Program-made: the position numbers and the translations under genes
Part shown: piece after piece, positions 24,223 to 32,898 of the stretch
How the letters are laid out: the number at the start of each line of letters is the position of its first letter
Numbering within the stretch: the stretch's first letter is position 1
From: Natronomonas gomsonensis
GTDB lineage: Archaea > Halobacteriota > Halobacteria > Halobacteriales > Haloarculaceae
Reading direction: 5' to 3'
Length of the DNA stretch: 64,000 bases
Assembly: GCF_024300825.1 (NCBI RefSeq)
Contig: NZ_CP101323.1
Location: 1,054,001 to 1,118,000, forward strand
The notes under the pieces: model-generated
Told to the model about the DNA's origin: nothing
Databases searched by the model: none
Seen by the model: the letters and a program-made list of their open reading frames with translations, nothing else

Positions 24223-24498
24223 ATGACAATCACGCTGTACCGGCTTGAGGGCTGTCCGTACTGTGAGTTCGTCGTCGACAAACTCGAGGAGTTGGACGTA
24301 CCGTTCGACAGCGTCTGGGTCGAAGGGCCACACTCCAAACGCGACGAGGTGAAGACGATAACGGGACAGCGGCAGGTTCCCGTCGTCGTCGACGACGACT
24401 ACGGCGTCTCAATGAGCCAATCGGCGCGTATCTTCGAGTTCCTCGAAACGACCTACGGCGACGCCGAGTCACCGGCCGAAGTCGACACCGATTTCTGA
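24223..24498 (+). CDS. Glutaredoxin-like protein (CPYC)
   Basis: The 91-residue thioredoxin-fold protein has MTITLYRLEGCPYCEFVVDKL with the redox pair CPYC at about residues 11-14, and the cis-Pro segment RQVPVVVDDD. Length and motif match glutaredoxin or the GST N-terminal type 3 domain; in haloarchaea, which lack glutathione, the partner is probably gamma-glutamylcysteine or a protein. ATG 24223 begins the domain; the longer open frame overlaps the divergent redoxin gene. The next gene follows after 2 nt, so they are likely co-transcribed. Confidence 0.82.
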   Translation: MTITLYRLEGCPYCEFVVDKLEELDVPFDSVWVEGPHSKRDEVKTITGQRQVPVVVDDDYGVSMSQSARIFEFLETTYGDAESPAEVDTDF

Positions 24499-24500
24499 GC

Positions 24501-24857
24501 GTGTCCCTCGGGGTGACCCACTTCGCCGTCGGCGCGACGTTTACGACGCTGCTCGTGACGCTTTTCGTTCCGAACGTCGCCTATCCGCGGGTGTGGACGC
24601 TACTCGGTGGCGGGTGGGGGATGGTTCCCGACATCGGAAAGGTGTATTCTCACCCAGCGGTGTCGGCGTTTCACAGCAGTCAGTGGGCGGACGTCTTCTG
24701 GTTTCACCGGACGCTCGACGTGGTCGACGCCAGCGATTCCGCGTTGGTCGGGGCGGTCGCAATCGCCGTGTTCATCGTCGCCACCGCTGTCGCCGAGCGG
24801 CAGTCGTATCACGCACTCGATGCGATTCGAGACCGGGTGGAGTCGTCGGACGACTGA
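24501..24857 (+). CDS. Small membrane protein, possibly of the YdjM/DUF457-like group
   Basis: The 118-residue protein begins with GTG at 24501 (SLGVTHFAVGATFTTLLVTLF) and has two to three hydrophobic helices plus a central loop WGMVPDIGKVYSH. The early THFAVG and the PDIGK-type loop recall the membrane-bound putative metal-dependent hydrolases of the YdjM/DUF457 type, but the protein is shorter and the match is weak. It starts 2 nt after the glutaredoxin gene and ends directly against the convergent cupin gene with no spacer. Function unknown. Confidence 0.62.
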   Translation: MSLGVTHFAVGATFTTLLVTLFVPNVAYPRVWTLLGGGWGMVPDIGKVYSHPAVSAFHSSQWADVFWFHRTLDVVDASDSALVGAVAIAVFIVATAVAERQSYHALDAIRDRVESSDD

Positions 24858-25259
24858 TTACTCGTCCAGCGAGTGGGGGTCGAGTCCGGGGTCCTCCACG
24901 GGCGGGGCGCCGAGGGAGAGGACGACGCCCTCGTCGTCGCCGACGTAGCGGTGGCCGTGGCCGATTTTCGGCTCGGCGACCCAGAACGTTCCCGGGCCGG
25001 CGTCGACGTACTCCTCCTCGCCGGACTTGCCGAGTTTCAGCGAGAACTCCCCCTCCATGACGAAGTACAGTTCCTCCTGTTCGCGGTGGGCGTGGTACTG
25101 AATCTCCTCGCCGGGTTCGAAGTACCAGACGGTCGCCCGCATCTGGGTGAGGCCGAGCTGGTCGCCGATGGGCTTGATGTCAAGCGTCGGCGGAATCCCG
25201 TCGATTTCCGAGAGGTCGGTTATCGGTACGTCATCGAGGTCAACGACCTTGTAGTCCAT
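24858..25259 (-). CDS. Cupin-domain protein
   Basis: The 133-residue beta-barrel protein has the cupin motif 1 pattern GEEIQYHAHREQEELYFVMEGE (His pair and Glu for metal) and motif 2 around GTFWVAEPKIGHGHRY. It probably binds a metal and is a small dioxygenase, isomerase or sensor. The open frame reaches 25289, but ATG 25259 gives the usual MDYKVVDLDDV start. It lies between the small membrane gene (no gap) and the sirtuin gene (48 nt), both giving no hint of substrate. Confidence 0.78.
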   Translation of the reverse strand: MDYKVVDLDDVPITDLSEIDGIPPTLDIKPIGDQLGLTQMRATVWYFEPGEEIQYHAHREQEELYFVMEGEFSLKLGKSGEEEYVDAGPGTFWVAEPKIGHGHRYVGDDEGVVLSLGAPPVEDPGLDPHSLDE

Positions 25260-25307
25260 ACCGACTGTCCGCTGGTCGGCCGAGGGCAAAAAGGTACGCC
25301 GCCGGCG

Positions 25308-26066
25308 TCACTCCGCGAGCACTTCCTCGACGAGTCGCGGCAAGGCCTCGGTCACATCGGCCCGGAAGTCGTATTCGGCCTGCCCGGATAGCTTCGTGCG
25401 GTCGAGGTTGACGATGACGAGCGTCGCGCCGTTGTTTTGGGCCACCCGAGGGAGCGACGCCGCGGGCTCGACTGTGAGCGACGACCCGACCGCGAGGAAG
25501 GCGTCTGCGCTTTCTGTGAGCGACTGTGCTCGAAACAGGGCGTGTTCGGGGAGTTGTTCGCCGAACAGCACCACGTCGGGTTTCAACACGTCATCGCAGT
25601 CGTCACACGTCGGCGGCGCCTCGCCGTCCCGGACTCGCTCGAAGACGGGGTCGGCTTCGAAGCGCCGCTTACAGCCGGTACAGACGACCCGCCGGCCGTT
25701 GCCGTGAATCTCGATGGGGTCGTCGCTGCCGGCGTCCTGATGGAGTCCGTCGACGTTCTGTGTGATGAGGCCATTGAGGTGGCCCGCCGACTCCAACTCC
25801 GCGAGGGCCTCGTGGGCCGGGTTCGGGTCGACCGCGTCGCCGAAGAGGTCCTCGACGAGCGTGAGGCGGTCGCGCCAAAACCCCTCGGGGTCGGCACGGA
25901 ACCGCCGGACGTGAAAGTCGTTGGGGTCGTACTCCGTCCAGAGGCCGTCCTCGGAGCGGAAGTCGGGGATGCCGGAGGCCGTCGAGACGCCAGCGCCGGT
26001 CAGCGCGGCGACGGAGTCGGCGTCCCGAATCGCCGCTGCTGCGAACTCGGTTTCCCGCTCGTTCAT
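25308..26066 (-). CDS. Sir2-family NAD-dependent protein deacylase
   Basis: The 252-residue sirtuin has GAGVSTASGIPDFRS (24-38) for NAD, TQNVDGLHQDAGS with the catalytic region IEIHGN, and a zinc ribbon with CTGC and, about 27 residues later, CDDC. It removes acyl groups from lysines using NAD+, giving nicotinamide and O-acyl-ADP-ribose. The setting beside acyl-CoA dehydrogenases fits regulation of acyl-CoA enzymes by acylation, as known for other sirtuins, though that is inference. It is on the minus strand 41 nt downstream of an acyl-CoA dehydrogenase and could be read from the same transcript. Confidence 0.87.
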   Translation of the reverse strand: MNERETEFAAAAIRDADSVAALTGAGVSTASGIPDFRSEDGLWTEYDPNDFHVRRFRADPEGFWRDRLTLVEDLFGDAVDPNPAHEALAELESAGHLNGLITQNVDGLHQDAGSDDPIEIHGNGRRVVCTGCKRRFEADPVFERVRDGEAPPTCDDCDDVLKPDVVLFGEQLPEHALFRAQSLTESADAFLAVGSSLTVEPAASLPRVAQNNGATLVIVNLDRTKLSGQAEYDFRADVTEALPRLVEEVLAE

Positions 26067-26107
26067 ACCGTCGATTCACACCTGAGCGGCAAAAAACCGC
26101 TCGGCGG

Positions 26108-27295
26108 CTACTTGTAAGCGCGGATGCCCGTCAGTTCCTTGCCGACGACCAACTGCTGGATGTCGGTCGTCCCGTCGGGGATGGTCATCGTGCGGGCGTC
26201 GCGGTAGTATCGCTCGAGGGGATAGTCCTTCGAGAGGCCGTTGCCGCCGTGGACCTGCAGCGCCTCGTCGGCCACGTCGACGGATTTCTCACACACCCAC
26301 CCCTTCGCCAGCGAGGAGTACATCCGGGCCTCGGGGTCACCCTCGGCGACTTTCCGGGCGGCCTCGTAAGTGAGCAGTCGGCCGGTTTCGAGGCCGGCAC
26401 GGATGTTGTAGAGGTGTTCTTGGACGAGTTGGTGACCGGCGATGGGACCGCCGAAGACCTCTCGCTCCTTGGAGTAGTCGAGGGCGGCTTCGTAGGCGGC
26501 CTGCATGATGCCGACGGACATCGCCGCCATCCCCGTCCGCATGTAGGCGAACATGGCGTTGAGCGGGTCGCCGGTCTGGAACATTTCGTTGTCCGCGAGG
26601 TCGGATTCTCCCGAGGCGAGCATGTTCATCACGGCGTTCATCAGTTTGTTGTCCTCGGGGACGCGCACGTCGTCGAAGAAAATCTGGCCGGTCGGAGAGC
26701 CCTTCCAGCCGAGTTTGTCGAGTTCGCGCGTCTCGATGTCGTTTGTGACCGTATCGACGATGAAGAAGTCCCGCTGGCCGGCCTCGGTGTCCTGTGCGAC
26801 GACCAGGGCCATGTCGGCGATGGGCGCGTTCGACACCCACGTCTTCTCGCCGTTGATGACGTACTCGTCGCCGTCCTTCTCGGCGGTGGTTCCGGGGTTT
26901 GCCGTGTCGCTACCGCCGTCGGGTTCGGTGACGGCCATACAGCCGATACAGGAACCGTCGTCGAGTTTGTCTTCGAGCGCGTCGGCCGTCTCCTCGCCCG
27001 CATAGGGCGCGAAAATCGTCGGGAACGACATGTTCAGCGTGACGTTCAGCGACGGCCACACCCGCGATATCTCCTCGGATGTGACGGTGTAGGTCATCGG
27101 GTCAGCAAAGCCGCCGCTTTCGGTGTCGCCGGGGCCGATACCGAGTTCACCCAGCATCTGTTGATACTCGATGGCCTGGTCTTTGCTCATCGGCTTTCGG
27201 TCGGCCTCCGGGAGGTCCGGTTCGATTTCGGCTTCGAGGAACTCCCGCGTGGAGTTCCGAATCATCTCGTGTTCGTCGTCTAAGTGTGCGCTCAT
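26108..27295 (-). CDS. Acyl-CoA dehydrogenase
   Basis: The 395-residue flavoprotein has TEPDGGSDTANPG, EKTWVSNAPIADM, REVFGGPIAGHQLVQE and a C-terminal YPLERYYRDARTMTIPDGTTDIQ. Instead of the EGT at the usual catalytic-base position it has PDGT, so the base may be Asp here or may lie elsewhere, as in isovaleryl-CoA dehydrogenase. The substrate is unknown. ATG 27295 (SAHLDDEHEMIRN) is preferred; a GTG three codons upstream is possible. The sirtuin gene follows 41 nt downstream on the same strand. Confidence 0.83.
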   Translation of the reverse strand: MSAHLDDEHEMIRNSTREFLEAEIEPDLPEADRKPMSKDQAIEYQQMLGELGIGPGDTESGGFADPMTYTVTSEEISRVWPSLNVTLNMSFPTIFAPYAGEETADALEDKLDDGSCIGCMAVTEPDGGSDTANPGTTAEKDGDEYVINGEKTWVSNAPIADMALVVAQDTEAGQRDFFIVDTVTNDIETRELDKLGWKGSPTGQIFFDDVRVPEDNKLMNAVMNMLASGESDLADNEMFQTGDPLNAMFAYMRTGMAAMSVGIMQAAYEAALDYSKEREVFGGPIAGHQLVQEHLYNIRAGLETGRLLTYEAARKVAEGDPEARMYSSLAKGWVCEKSVDVADEALQVHGGNGLSKDYPLERYYRDARTMTIPDGTTDIQQLVVGKELTGIRAYK

Positions 27296-27420
27296 CGCTG
27301 TCACACCGTCGTGGTGTCACCATCAAAGCGGTTTACCGTGCCATAGGAGGGTATTCAAGAGGCGACTCGGCCGGCGGATGCGATGCCGCATGACGGAGCC
27401 AACGTTTCTAGACTCGCTGT

Positions 27421-27427
27421 TATAAAT
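27421..27427 (+). promoter_or_regulatory. TATA box for the surface protein gene
   Basis: TATAAAT implies a transcript start near 27450. This argues against start codons at 27427 or 27436 and for ATG 27481. Confidence 0.55.
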
Positions 27428-27480
27428 TGCCTCGTATGGGACACAGAGTAGTCGTAGTCGTTTGTGTGGACTGTCACGCT

Positions 27481-28578
27481 ATGCCAGCCACTCGACGACG
27501 CAGTTCGGTGAGAATGAGCCTGTTGGTGGTGGCCGCGGCGGTTGCGGTCGTCGCCGTCTTCGCCACCTTCACGGCGCCCGTTGCCGCCGACGGCCACACG
27601 AAGGCAGAGGCCGACGACTACACCGAGGAGGCGAACTTCTCGGTCAACTTCCCGCACGCGACGGACCACTATCCCGGCGACCAGAACGAGCAGAACGGCA
27701 GCATCGAGTACTTCGCGACCGGCGCGGACGCGGTTCGTGCGGAAACCGACGAGGAAGGCGTCTACATGGATTTCGTCATCATCGACGCCGACTGGATAGA
27801 CTACTCCGCCTGCGACATCCCGAACACGGCCGTCTTCGGCATCGACCGCGGTAACAACCTCTCGGGAACACAAATCGACGAGGACCTCGTCCAGAAACAG
27901 AAGAACACCGATTTCCGGGACGACGGCATCACCATCGACTTCTACGATTGGAGCGACTTCGCGGGAGATCCACCCTACGCGACCCCCCAGAGCCAAATCG
28001 TCGCCGCCCAAGGCGCCGGGTCACAGGACGGCACCTGCCTGACGGTGACGAGCGAACCCGGATGGTATCAGGTACAGGGGTTCATCAACGGCACCGCCGC
28101 CGACAACGGTCGCGGGACGGAACCTTCCGAGGACGCGACACGGGCGGGCATCAACGCCAAGTCGAACTACCTCTACGTCTGTGAGTGCGACAGTCGCGCC
28201 GAGGCCGAAGAACAACTCGGCCCCGCACCGGGAAGCGGCGACGACAGCGGGACCGAACCAACGCCGACTCCGGAACCGACCGCAACGCCGGAGTCCACGC
28301 CGACGCCGACCGAGGCACCCGAGGAGACACCGACTCCCACCGAACCGCCCGAGGAGACGCCACCACCAACCGATGCAAACGACATGCCGACACCCACTGA
28401 ACCACCCGAAGAGACGGCTGCACCCACCGCAACGGATGCCAACAACGGGGGCGGAGGCGGAGGTGGTAACGCGAACACCGGCATGACGCCGACTGCAGGC
28501 CCCGGTTCCGGGTTCGGCTCGCTGGCCGCACTGCTGTCGCTGCTGGCGAGCGCGCTCTACCTCCAGCGTCGACAGTAA
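27481..28578 (+). CDS. Secreted surface protein with PGF-CTERM-like C-terminal anchor
   Basis: The 365-residue protein has an N-terminal signal (Arg-rich start, then a long hydrophobic core ending APVAADG), a globular domain of about 220 residues, a Thr/Pro/Glu-rich spacer with repeats of the TPTEPPEET type, a Gly/Asn run, and a final GSGFGSLAALLSLLASALYLQRR. That end is a variant of the PGF-CTERM signal (PGF motif, hydrophobic helix, Arg cluster), so the archaeosortase ArtA may process and lipid-anchor it in the S-layer. The domain has a few Cys (SACDIP, DGTCLT, CECDS). No known function. I chose ATG 27481 from the TATA position; 27436 is an alternative. Confidence 0.75.
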   Translation: MPATRRRSSVRMSLLVVAAAVAVVAVFATFTAPVAADGHTKAEADDYTEEANFSVNFPHATDHYPGDQNEQNGSIEYFATGADAVRAETDEEGVYMDFVIIDADWIDYSACDIPNTAVFGIDRGNNLSGTQIDEDLVQKQKNTDFRDDGITIDFYDWSDFAGDPPYATPQSQIVAAQGAGSQDGTCLTVTSEPGWYQVQGFINGTAADNGRGTEPSEDATRAGINAKSNYLYVCECDSRAEAEEQLGPAPGSGDDSGTEPTPTPEPTATPESTPTPTEAPEETPTPTEPPEETPPPTDANDMPTPTEPPEETAAPTATDANNGGGGGGGNANTGMTPTAGPGSGFGSLAALLSLLASALYLQRRQ

Positions 28579-28606
28579 AATCGGAACGGACGGTTTCTCG
28601 GAGCGT

Positions 28607-30019
28607 TCAGAGGTTCACGCGAACACCCTCGTCTTCGGTTTCGGGGAACATCTTTCCGGGGTTGAGGATGTCCTTCGGGTCGAGGGCGCGTTTAATCGCG
28701 CGCATCGCCTCGACGCCGCCCTCGCCGTGTTCCAACTCGAGGAACTTCCGTTTCCCCATGCCGATTCCGTGTTCGCCGGTGGCGGTGCCGCCCCACTCGA
28801 TGGCCTTCTCGACGATGGCACCGTAGATTTCTTCGGCATCTTCGACCATCTCCTCGTCGTCGGGGTCGACGAGCGCCGCATAGTGGACGTTGCCGTCGCC
28901 GGCGTGACCGAAACACGGCAGCAGGATGTCGTACTCCTCGCCGAGTTCCTTCGCATAGCGGATGATGTCGGGGTACTTGCTGATGGGGACGGTCACGTCG
29001 CCGGGGTGGCGCGGCGAGAGGTCGGGGTCGTACTGCTGGACGGCGAAGGCGAGTTCGTTTCGGGCGCGCCACAGTTCGTCCATCCGTTCCTCTTCGGCTA
29101 TCTCGAACCGTTCGACGTCGTGGGATTCGAAGATGGCCCGACAGAACTCGATTTCCTCGTCGATGCCGTGGTTGGCGTGGAACTCGACGAAAATCATCGG
29201 CGCGTCCGGGAGGCCGGTGTCGAAGTAAGCGTTGGCCATCTCGCCGGCCAGCGGGTCGATGAGTTCGATTTTCGCCACGTCGACGCCCGACCGGACGGCG
29301 TCGAAGACGGCTTCGGCGGCGTCGTCCATCTCCTCGAACACCGCGCGACCGCCCTTGATTTGCTCGGGGATGCCCTCCAACTCCAGCGTCGCGCGCGTGA
29401 CGACGCCGAGAGTTCCCTCGCTGCCGATGATGAGGTTCTTGAGGTTGTACCCGGAGGAGGTCTTGACGGCCTTGCTTCCGGTTTCGATGACCGTTCCGTC
29501 CGCGAGGACGACTTCGAGTTCCAGCACCCAGTCTGCGACCTCGCCGTACTTGACGGTCTTCTGTCCGGAGGCGTCGTTGATTATCATGCCGCCGATGGTC
29601 GAGAGGTTCGCCGAGGAAGGCATCGGCGGGAAGAACAGGCCGTGTTCGGCGACCGTCTCGTCGACGACGTTGCCCATCACGCCAGGTTCCACGTCGATTT
29701 GGAAGTCATCGGGGCGGACATCGAGTACGTCGTTCATCTTCGTCATGTCCATGCTGATACCCTTGAACAGCGGGACGGCGTTGCCCTCCAGCGACGTGCC
29801 GGCGGCATACGGCGTCACCGGTATCTCCTGTTCGTGGGCAGCCTCGAGGATGGCCGAGACATCGGCGGTCGATTCGGGCCAGACCACGGCGTCGGGGGTG
29901 ACGCCGATGCCGGCCTCCTGTGCTACCCAGTCGGCGGCGTGGTTCTCCCGTGCCGAGTCCTCGAACGACACTGCCCCCTCCAGGGAAAGTTCCGAGAGGA
30001 ACGAACAGTCGTACGTCAT
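28607..30019 (-). CDS. FAD-linked oxidase, GlcD/D-2-hydroxyacid dehydrogenase type
   Basis: The 470-residue enzyme has a PCMH-type FAD domain (VVWPESTADVSAILEAAHEQEIPVTPYAAGTSLEGN, then SANLSTIGGMIINDASGQKTVKYGEVADWVLELEVV) and a C-terminal domain with FGHAGDGNVHYA and TGEHGIGMGKRKFLELEHG. It oxidises a D-2-hydroxyacid such as D-lactate or glycolate, passing electrons to a quinone or an electron-transfer protein; the acceptor is not visible. ATG 30019 is used because a TTTAAG box lies 27 nt upstream; the open frame up to 30103 lies in promoter DNA. The surface protein gene converges on it. Confidence 0.86.
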   Translation of the reverse strand: MTYDCSFLSELSLEGAVSFEDSARENHAADWVAQEAGIGVTPDAVVWPESTADVSAILEAAHEQEIPVTPYAAGTSLEGNAVPLFKGISMDMTKMNDVLDVRPDDFQIDVEPGVMGNVVDETVAEHGLFFPPMPSSANLSTIGGMIINDASGQKTVKYGEVADWVLELEVVLADGTVIETGSKAVKTSSGYNLKNLIIGSEGTLGVVTRATLELEGIPEQIKGGRAVFEEMDDAAEAVFDAVRSGVDVAKIELIDPLAGEMANAYFDTGLPDAPMIFVEFHANHGIDEEIEFCRAIFESHDVERFEIAEEERMDELWRARNELAFAVQQYDPDLSPRHPGDVTVPISKYPDIIRYAKELGEEYDILLPCFGHAGDGNVHYAALVDPDDEEMVEDAEEIYGAIVEKAIEWGGTATGEHGIGMGKRKFLELEHGEGGVEAMRAIKRALDPKDILNPGKMFPETEDEGVRVNL

Positions 30020-30043
30020 ACCCTGACGGGATGGCCGTATCCG

Positions 30044-30050
30044 CTTAAAC
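30044..30050 (-). promoter_or_regulatory. TATA box for the GlcD-type oxidase
   Basis: GTTTAAG on the minus strand, centred 27 nt before the ATG at 30019. The rest of the 278-nt divergent gap (to 30297) is AT-richer than its surroundings and holds a further TATA-like AGATATATC near 30210 pointing to NadE; no gene seen. Confidence 0.5.
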
Positions 30051-30283
30051 CTATTTGCGTCCGACGGAGGTGCTTTATCCGCGAGGCCGGAGCCGTTTAT
30101 CATCGCACCCTAATACAGTATCAGGTGTACGAACACCCACGTGGAAAGGTTTTAGTTGGTCGTATCGAGTTCGTATAGCGTGAATAGCAAACGAGCGTCA
30201 CTAGATGGAAGATATATCAAAACAAAGACAGAGTTATCGCCACAGAGAGCCGTGAACGGAAACTTCAGTCGGAGAGTGTTCTC

Positions 30284-30291
30284 GGGGGTGA
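30284..30291 (+). promoter_or_regulatory. Ribosome-binding site for NadE
   Basis: GGGGGTGA lies 6 nt before the ATG at 30298, a good match to the anti-SD and thus support for that start rather than the ATG at 30319. Confidence 0.5.
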
Positions 30292-30297
30292 CGGCGG

Positions 30298-31170
30298 ATG
30301 ATAGCCGCCGTCGACGGAATGCCGGACGTGACGTTCCGAACAGAAGAGTCCGAACTCGAGTCACTCCGGGCGGATATAGTCGACTTCCTTCGCGAAACTG
30401 TCGCTGACGCCGGCGCCGACGGTGTCATCGTTTGTCTGAGCGGCGGTATCGACTCGACGCTGACCGCCCACCTCTGTGTCGAAGCACTCGGCCCGGAGCG
30501 CGTCACCGCGTTGGTGTTGCCCTGTCACCTCACCGACGCGGTGGACACGCTGGACGCTCACTCCATCGCACAAAACCTCGGCGTCGACCCGACGATGGTG
30601 CAACTGCAGCCGTTGCTCGATATGTTCGAGGACAGCGTGGCGCCGGCCATCGAGGAGGAAGTTGACCGGGTCGCGCTGGGCAACGCCATCGCCCGCCTTC
30701 GGATGAGCGTCGCCTACTACGCCGCCAATATGACCGGTCGACTCGTCTGTGGAACCTCCAACCGGACGGAACTCCTGTTGGGGTATTTCACGAAACACGG
30801 CGATGGGGCTGCCGACCTCAGGCCGCTTGCGGACCTCTACAAGACGGAGGTGAAGGCGCTCGCCCGGCACGTCGGCGTTCCCCGCACCATCATCCAGAAA
30901 CCCCCGACTGCGGGTCTGTGGGATGGACAGACCGACGAGGAGGAACTCGGCGCGCCGTACGGACTCCTCGACGTGTTACTGTACGGCCTCGTCGACGAGA
31001 ACCTCGGTGTCGAGGGGACCGCCGATGAACTGGGCATCGACCCGGGAATCGTCCGCGAGTACGCCGAACTGTATCTGGATACCGCACACAAACGGCAGCG
31101 CGCGTCAAAACCCGAAACCGACCGAACCGACTCGGAGGGCCTGTTCTGTGAACTCGAAGGGCGGCTCTGA
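30298..31170 (+). CDS. nadE: NAD+ synthase
   Basis: The 290-residue amidotransferase-free (ammonia-type) synthetase has the ATP-pyrophosphatase loop SGGIDS (48-53), CGTSNRTELLLGYFTKHGDGAADLRPLADLYKTEV and QKPPTAGLWDGQTDEEELG, all typical of NadE. It adenylates the carboxylate of deamido-NAD and replaces it with ammonia, the last step of NAD+ synthesis. No glutaminase domain is present, which is normal for archaea. It stands alone, divergent from the GlcD-type oxidase, with a possible TATA near 30210 and a ribosome site before the ATG. Confidence 0.93.
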   Translation: MIAAVDGMPDVTFRTEESELESLRADIVDFLRETVADAGADGVIVCLSGGIDSTLTAHLCVEALGPERVTALVLPCHLTDAVDTLDAHSIAQNLGVDPTMVQLQPLLDMFEDSVAPAIEEEVDRVALGNAIARLRMSVAYYAANMTGRLVCGTSNRTELLLGYFTKHGDGAADLRPLADLYKTEVKALARHVGVPRTIIQKPPTAGLWDGQTDEEELGAPYGLLDVLLYGLVDENLGVEGTADELGIDPGIVREYAELYLDTAHKRQRASKPETDRTDSEGLFCELEGRL

Positions 31171-31209
31171 GCCCCGTCTCTGCTTCACCCCGAGGTGTTT
31201 CGGTTGCCA

Positions 31210-31223
31210 AGTGTTTTAACACT
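31210..31223. promoter_or_regulatory. AGTGTT-TT-AACACT palindrome upstream of the quinone oxidoreductase
   Basis: A 6-bp perfect inverted repeat separated by TT, 40 nt after the NadE stop and 64 nt before the next start. It may be an operator or part of a terminator. Confidence 0.35.
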
Positions 31224-31286
31224 ATTCCACTAATCGTACCCTTCGGTTAACATTGATAAGGCCAGGGCGCGCATGTGGACAGTACG

Positions 31287-32258
31287 ATGCGAGCAATCGA
31301 AATCACCGAGTTCGGCGACGCTGACACGCTGGAACTGGCCGAGACCGACGCACCCGAACCCCGGGAGGGGCAGGTCCGAATCGACGTGAAAGCCGCCGGC
31401 ATCAACTTCGCCGACATCATGCAGCGGCGCGGACACTATCAGGGCGGCCCCGAACCGCCGTACACCCCCGGCATGGAGGTGGCAGGCGTTGTCGACGCGG
31501 TCGGCGATGGTGTCGGCCGCGAGGTCGGCGACGAGGTCGTCTCGCTGGTCAACGGCGGCGGCTACGCCGACTACGCGGTCGCCGACGCTCGCGGCCTGCT
31601 GGACATTCCGGGCGAGATGAGTTTCGAGGAGGCCGCCGGCTTCCCGGTCCAGTGGCTCACCGCCCACAACTGCCTCCACGAGTGGGGTGGCCTCGAGGAG
31701 GGCGAGTCGGTCCTGATTCACGCCGCCGCGGGCGGCGTCGGCAGCGCCGCCGTGCAGTTGGCCGACGAGGCCGGCGCCGAGGTGTTCGGTACCGCCTCGA
31801 CCCCCGAGAAACTCTCGATGGCCGAGGACCTCGGGATGGACCACGCGATTCAGTACACCGAGGAGGACTTCGTCGACTGCGTGAACGACCTCACCGACGG
31901 CGAAGGCGTCGACCTCGTGTTGGACGGTATCGGCGGCGAAACCTCCGACGATAGCCTCGACGCATTGACCGACTTCGGACGCATGGTCTCCTACGGCGCC
32001 GCCGCGGGCGAACCCGGCCGACCCAACACCGCCGACCTCCTGTTCGGCAACAAGACCGTCATCGGCTACCACCTCGGACGCGCCATCGAACAGCAGCCGA
32101 TGAAGGTGATGGGCGCCGTCCCCGAACTGACACAGCTGCTCGGCGACGGCACGCTCGAAGTGCAGGTCGGCCACACCTTCGACCTCGAAGACGCCGCCGA
32201 CGCCCACCGATTCATCGAGGACCGCAAATCCAGCGGCAAGGTCGTCCTGCAACCGTAA
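31287..32258 (+). CDS. Quinone oxidoreductase-like MDR protein
   Basis: The 323-residue zinc-less medium-chain reductase has AGINFADIMQRRGHYQGGPEPPYTPGMEVAG, the NADPH-binding HAAAGGVGSAAVQLADEAGA, and TASTPEKLSMAEDLGMDHAIQY. No structural-zinc cysteines occur, so it belongs to the quinone oxidoreductase (zeta-crystallin) group and would reduce a quinone, enone or similar with NADPH. The ATG at 31287 begins the domain directly; an ATG at 31275 would add four residues. A weak TTGATAAGG lies 27 nt upstream. It is not obviously linked to either neighbour. Confidence 0.82.
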   Translation: MRAIEITEFGDADTLELAETDAPEPREGQVRIDVKAAGINFADIMQRRGHYQGGPEPPYTPGMEVAGVVDAVGDGVGREVGDEVVSLVNGGGYADYAVADARGLLDIPGEMSFEEAAGFPVQWLTAHNCLHEWGGLEEGESVLIHAAAGGVGSAAVQLADEAGAEVFGTASTPEKLSMAEDLGMDHAIQYTEEDFVDCVNDLTDGEGVDLVLDGIGGETSDDSLDALTDFGRMVSYGAAAGEPGRPNTADLLFGNKTVIGYHLGRAIEQQPMKVMGAVPELTQLLGDGTLEVQVGHTFDLEDAADAHRFIEDRKSSGKVVLQP

Positions 32259-32293
32259 CTCCGGGTTCGGCACGGTGAGTTGCTACTAACCCA

Positions 32294-32301
32294 TTTATAT
32301 T
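32294..32301 (+). promoter_or_regulatory. TATA box for the disrupted pilin gene
   Basis: TTTATATT is centred about 24 nt before the GTG at 32321, so the remnant may still be transcribed. Confidence 0.5.
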
Positions 32302-32898
32302 TTTTGCCCAAACGTGGGGCGTGGACTCCGAGCGCCGCCCACTCCAGCGGTTGTACGCCGCCGACAGCGGCATGTCGCCAGTCGTCGGTGTGGCGCTCAT
32401 GATTGCGATTACCGTCGCGCTGGCGGCCGTCATCGTGGCGATGTTACTCGGCGTCGCCGACCCCGGCATCGCGCCGACACAGGATACGGCTGTAAGTCTC
32501 GACTCGACCAACGCCGGGACGGCGTTGGTGCCCGAGGTCACCGGAAGCAACGCCGTCGACGTACGGCTCAACGGCGAGTCGATTCGACCGTCGACGGCAA
32601 CGTGACCGGCCGCGAGATATTCCTCCCGACGGCACCGGGCGACGAAGTGATGCTCGTCACGGAAAGCGAGGACGCGACCGTCCTCGTCCGCGAGCAGTTC
32701 GAGGCCGGCGAAGCCGGCGACTTCGTCGCGTATTATCCATTCACTGGGGGCGGCACGACAGTAGAAGACCACTCGCGGAACGGCAACGATGGGACGTTTC
32801 AGAACTCCCCACAGAGGGTTGAGGCCGGACAAGGGTCCGCACTGGAGTTCGACGGAACCGACGACTACGTAACGGTCGACGACGTAAACTACCCCACC

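Noticed and set aside
28250-28440. Repeated ACCGA/GAGAC units in the surface protein gene
   Set aside because: They encode the Thr/Pro/Glu spacer of a cell-surface protein, not an independent DNA repeat.
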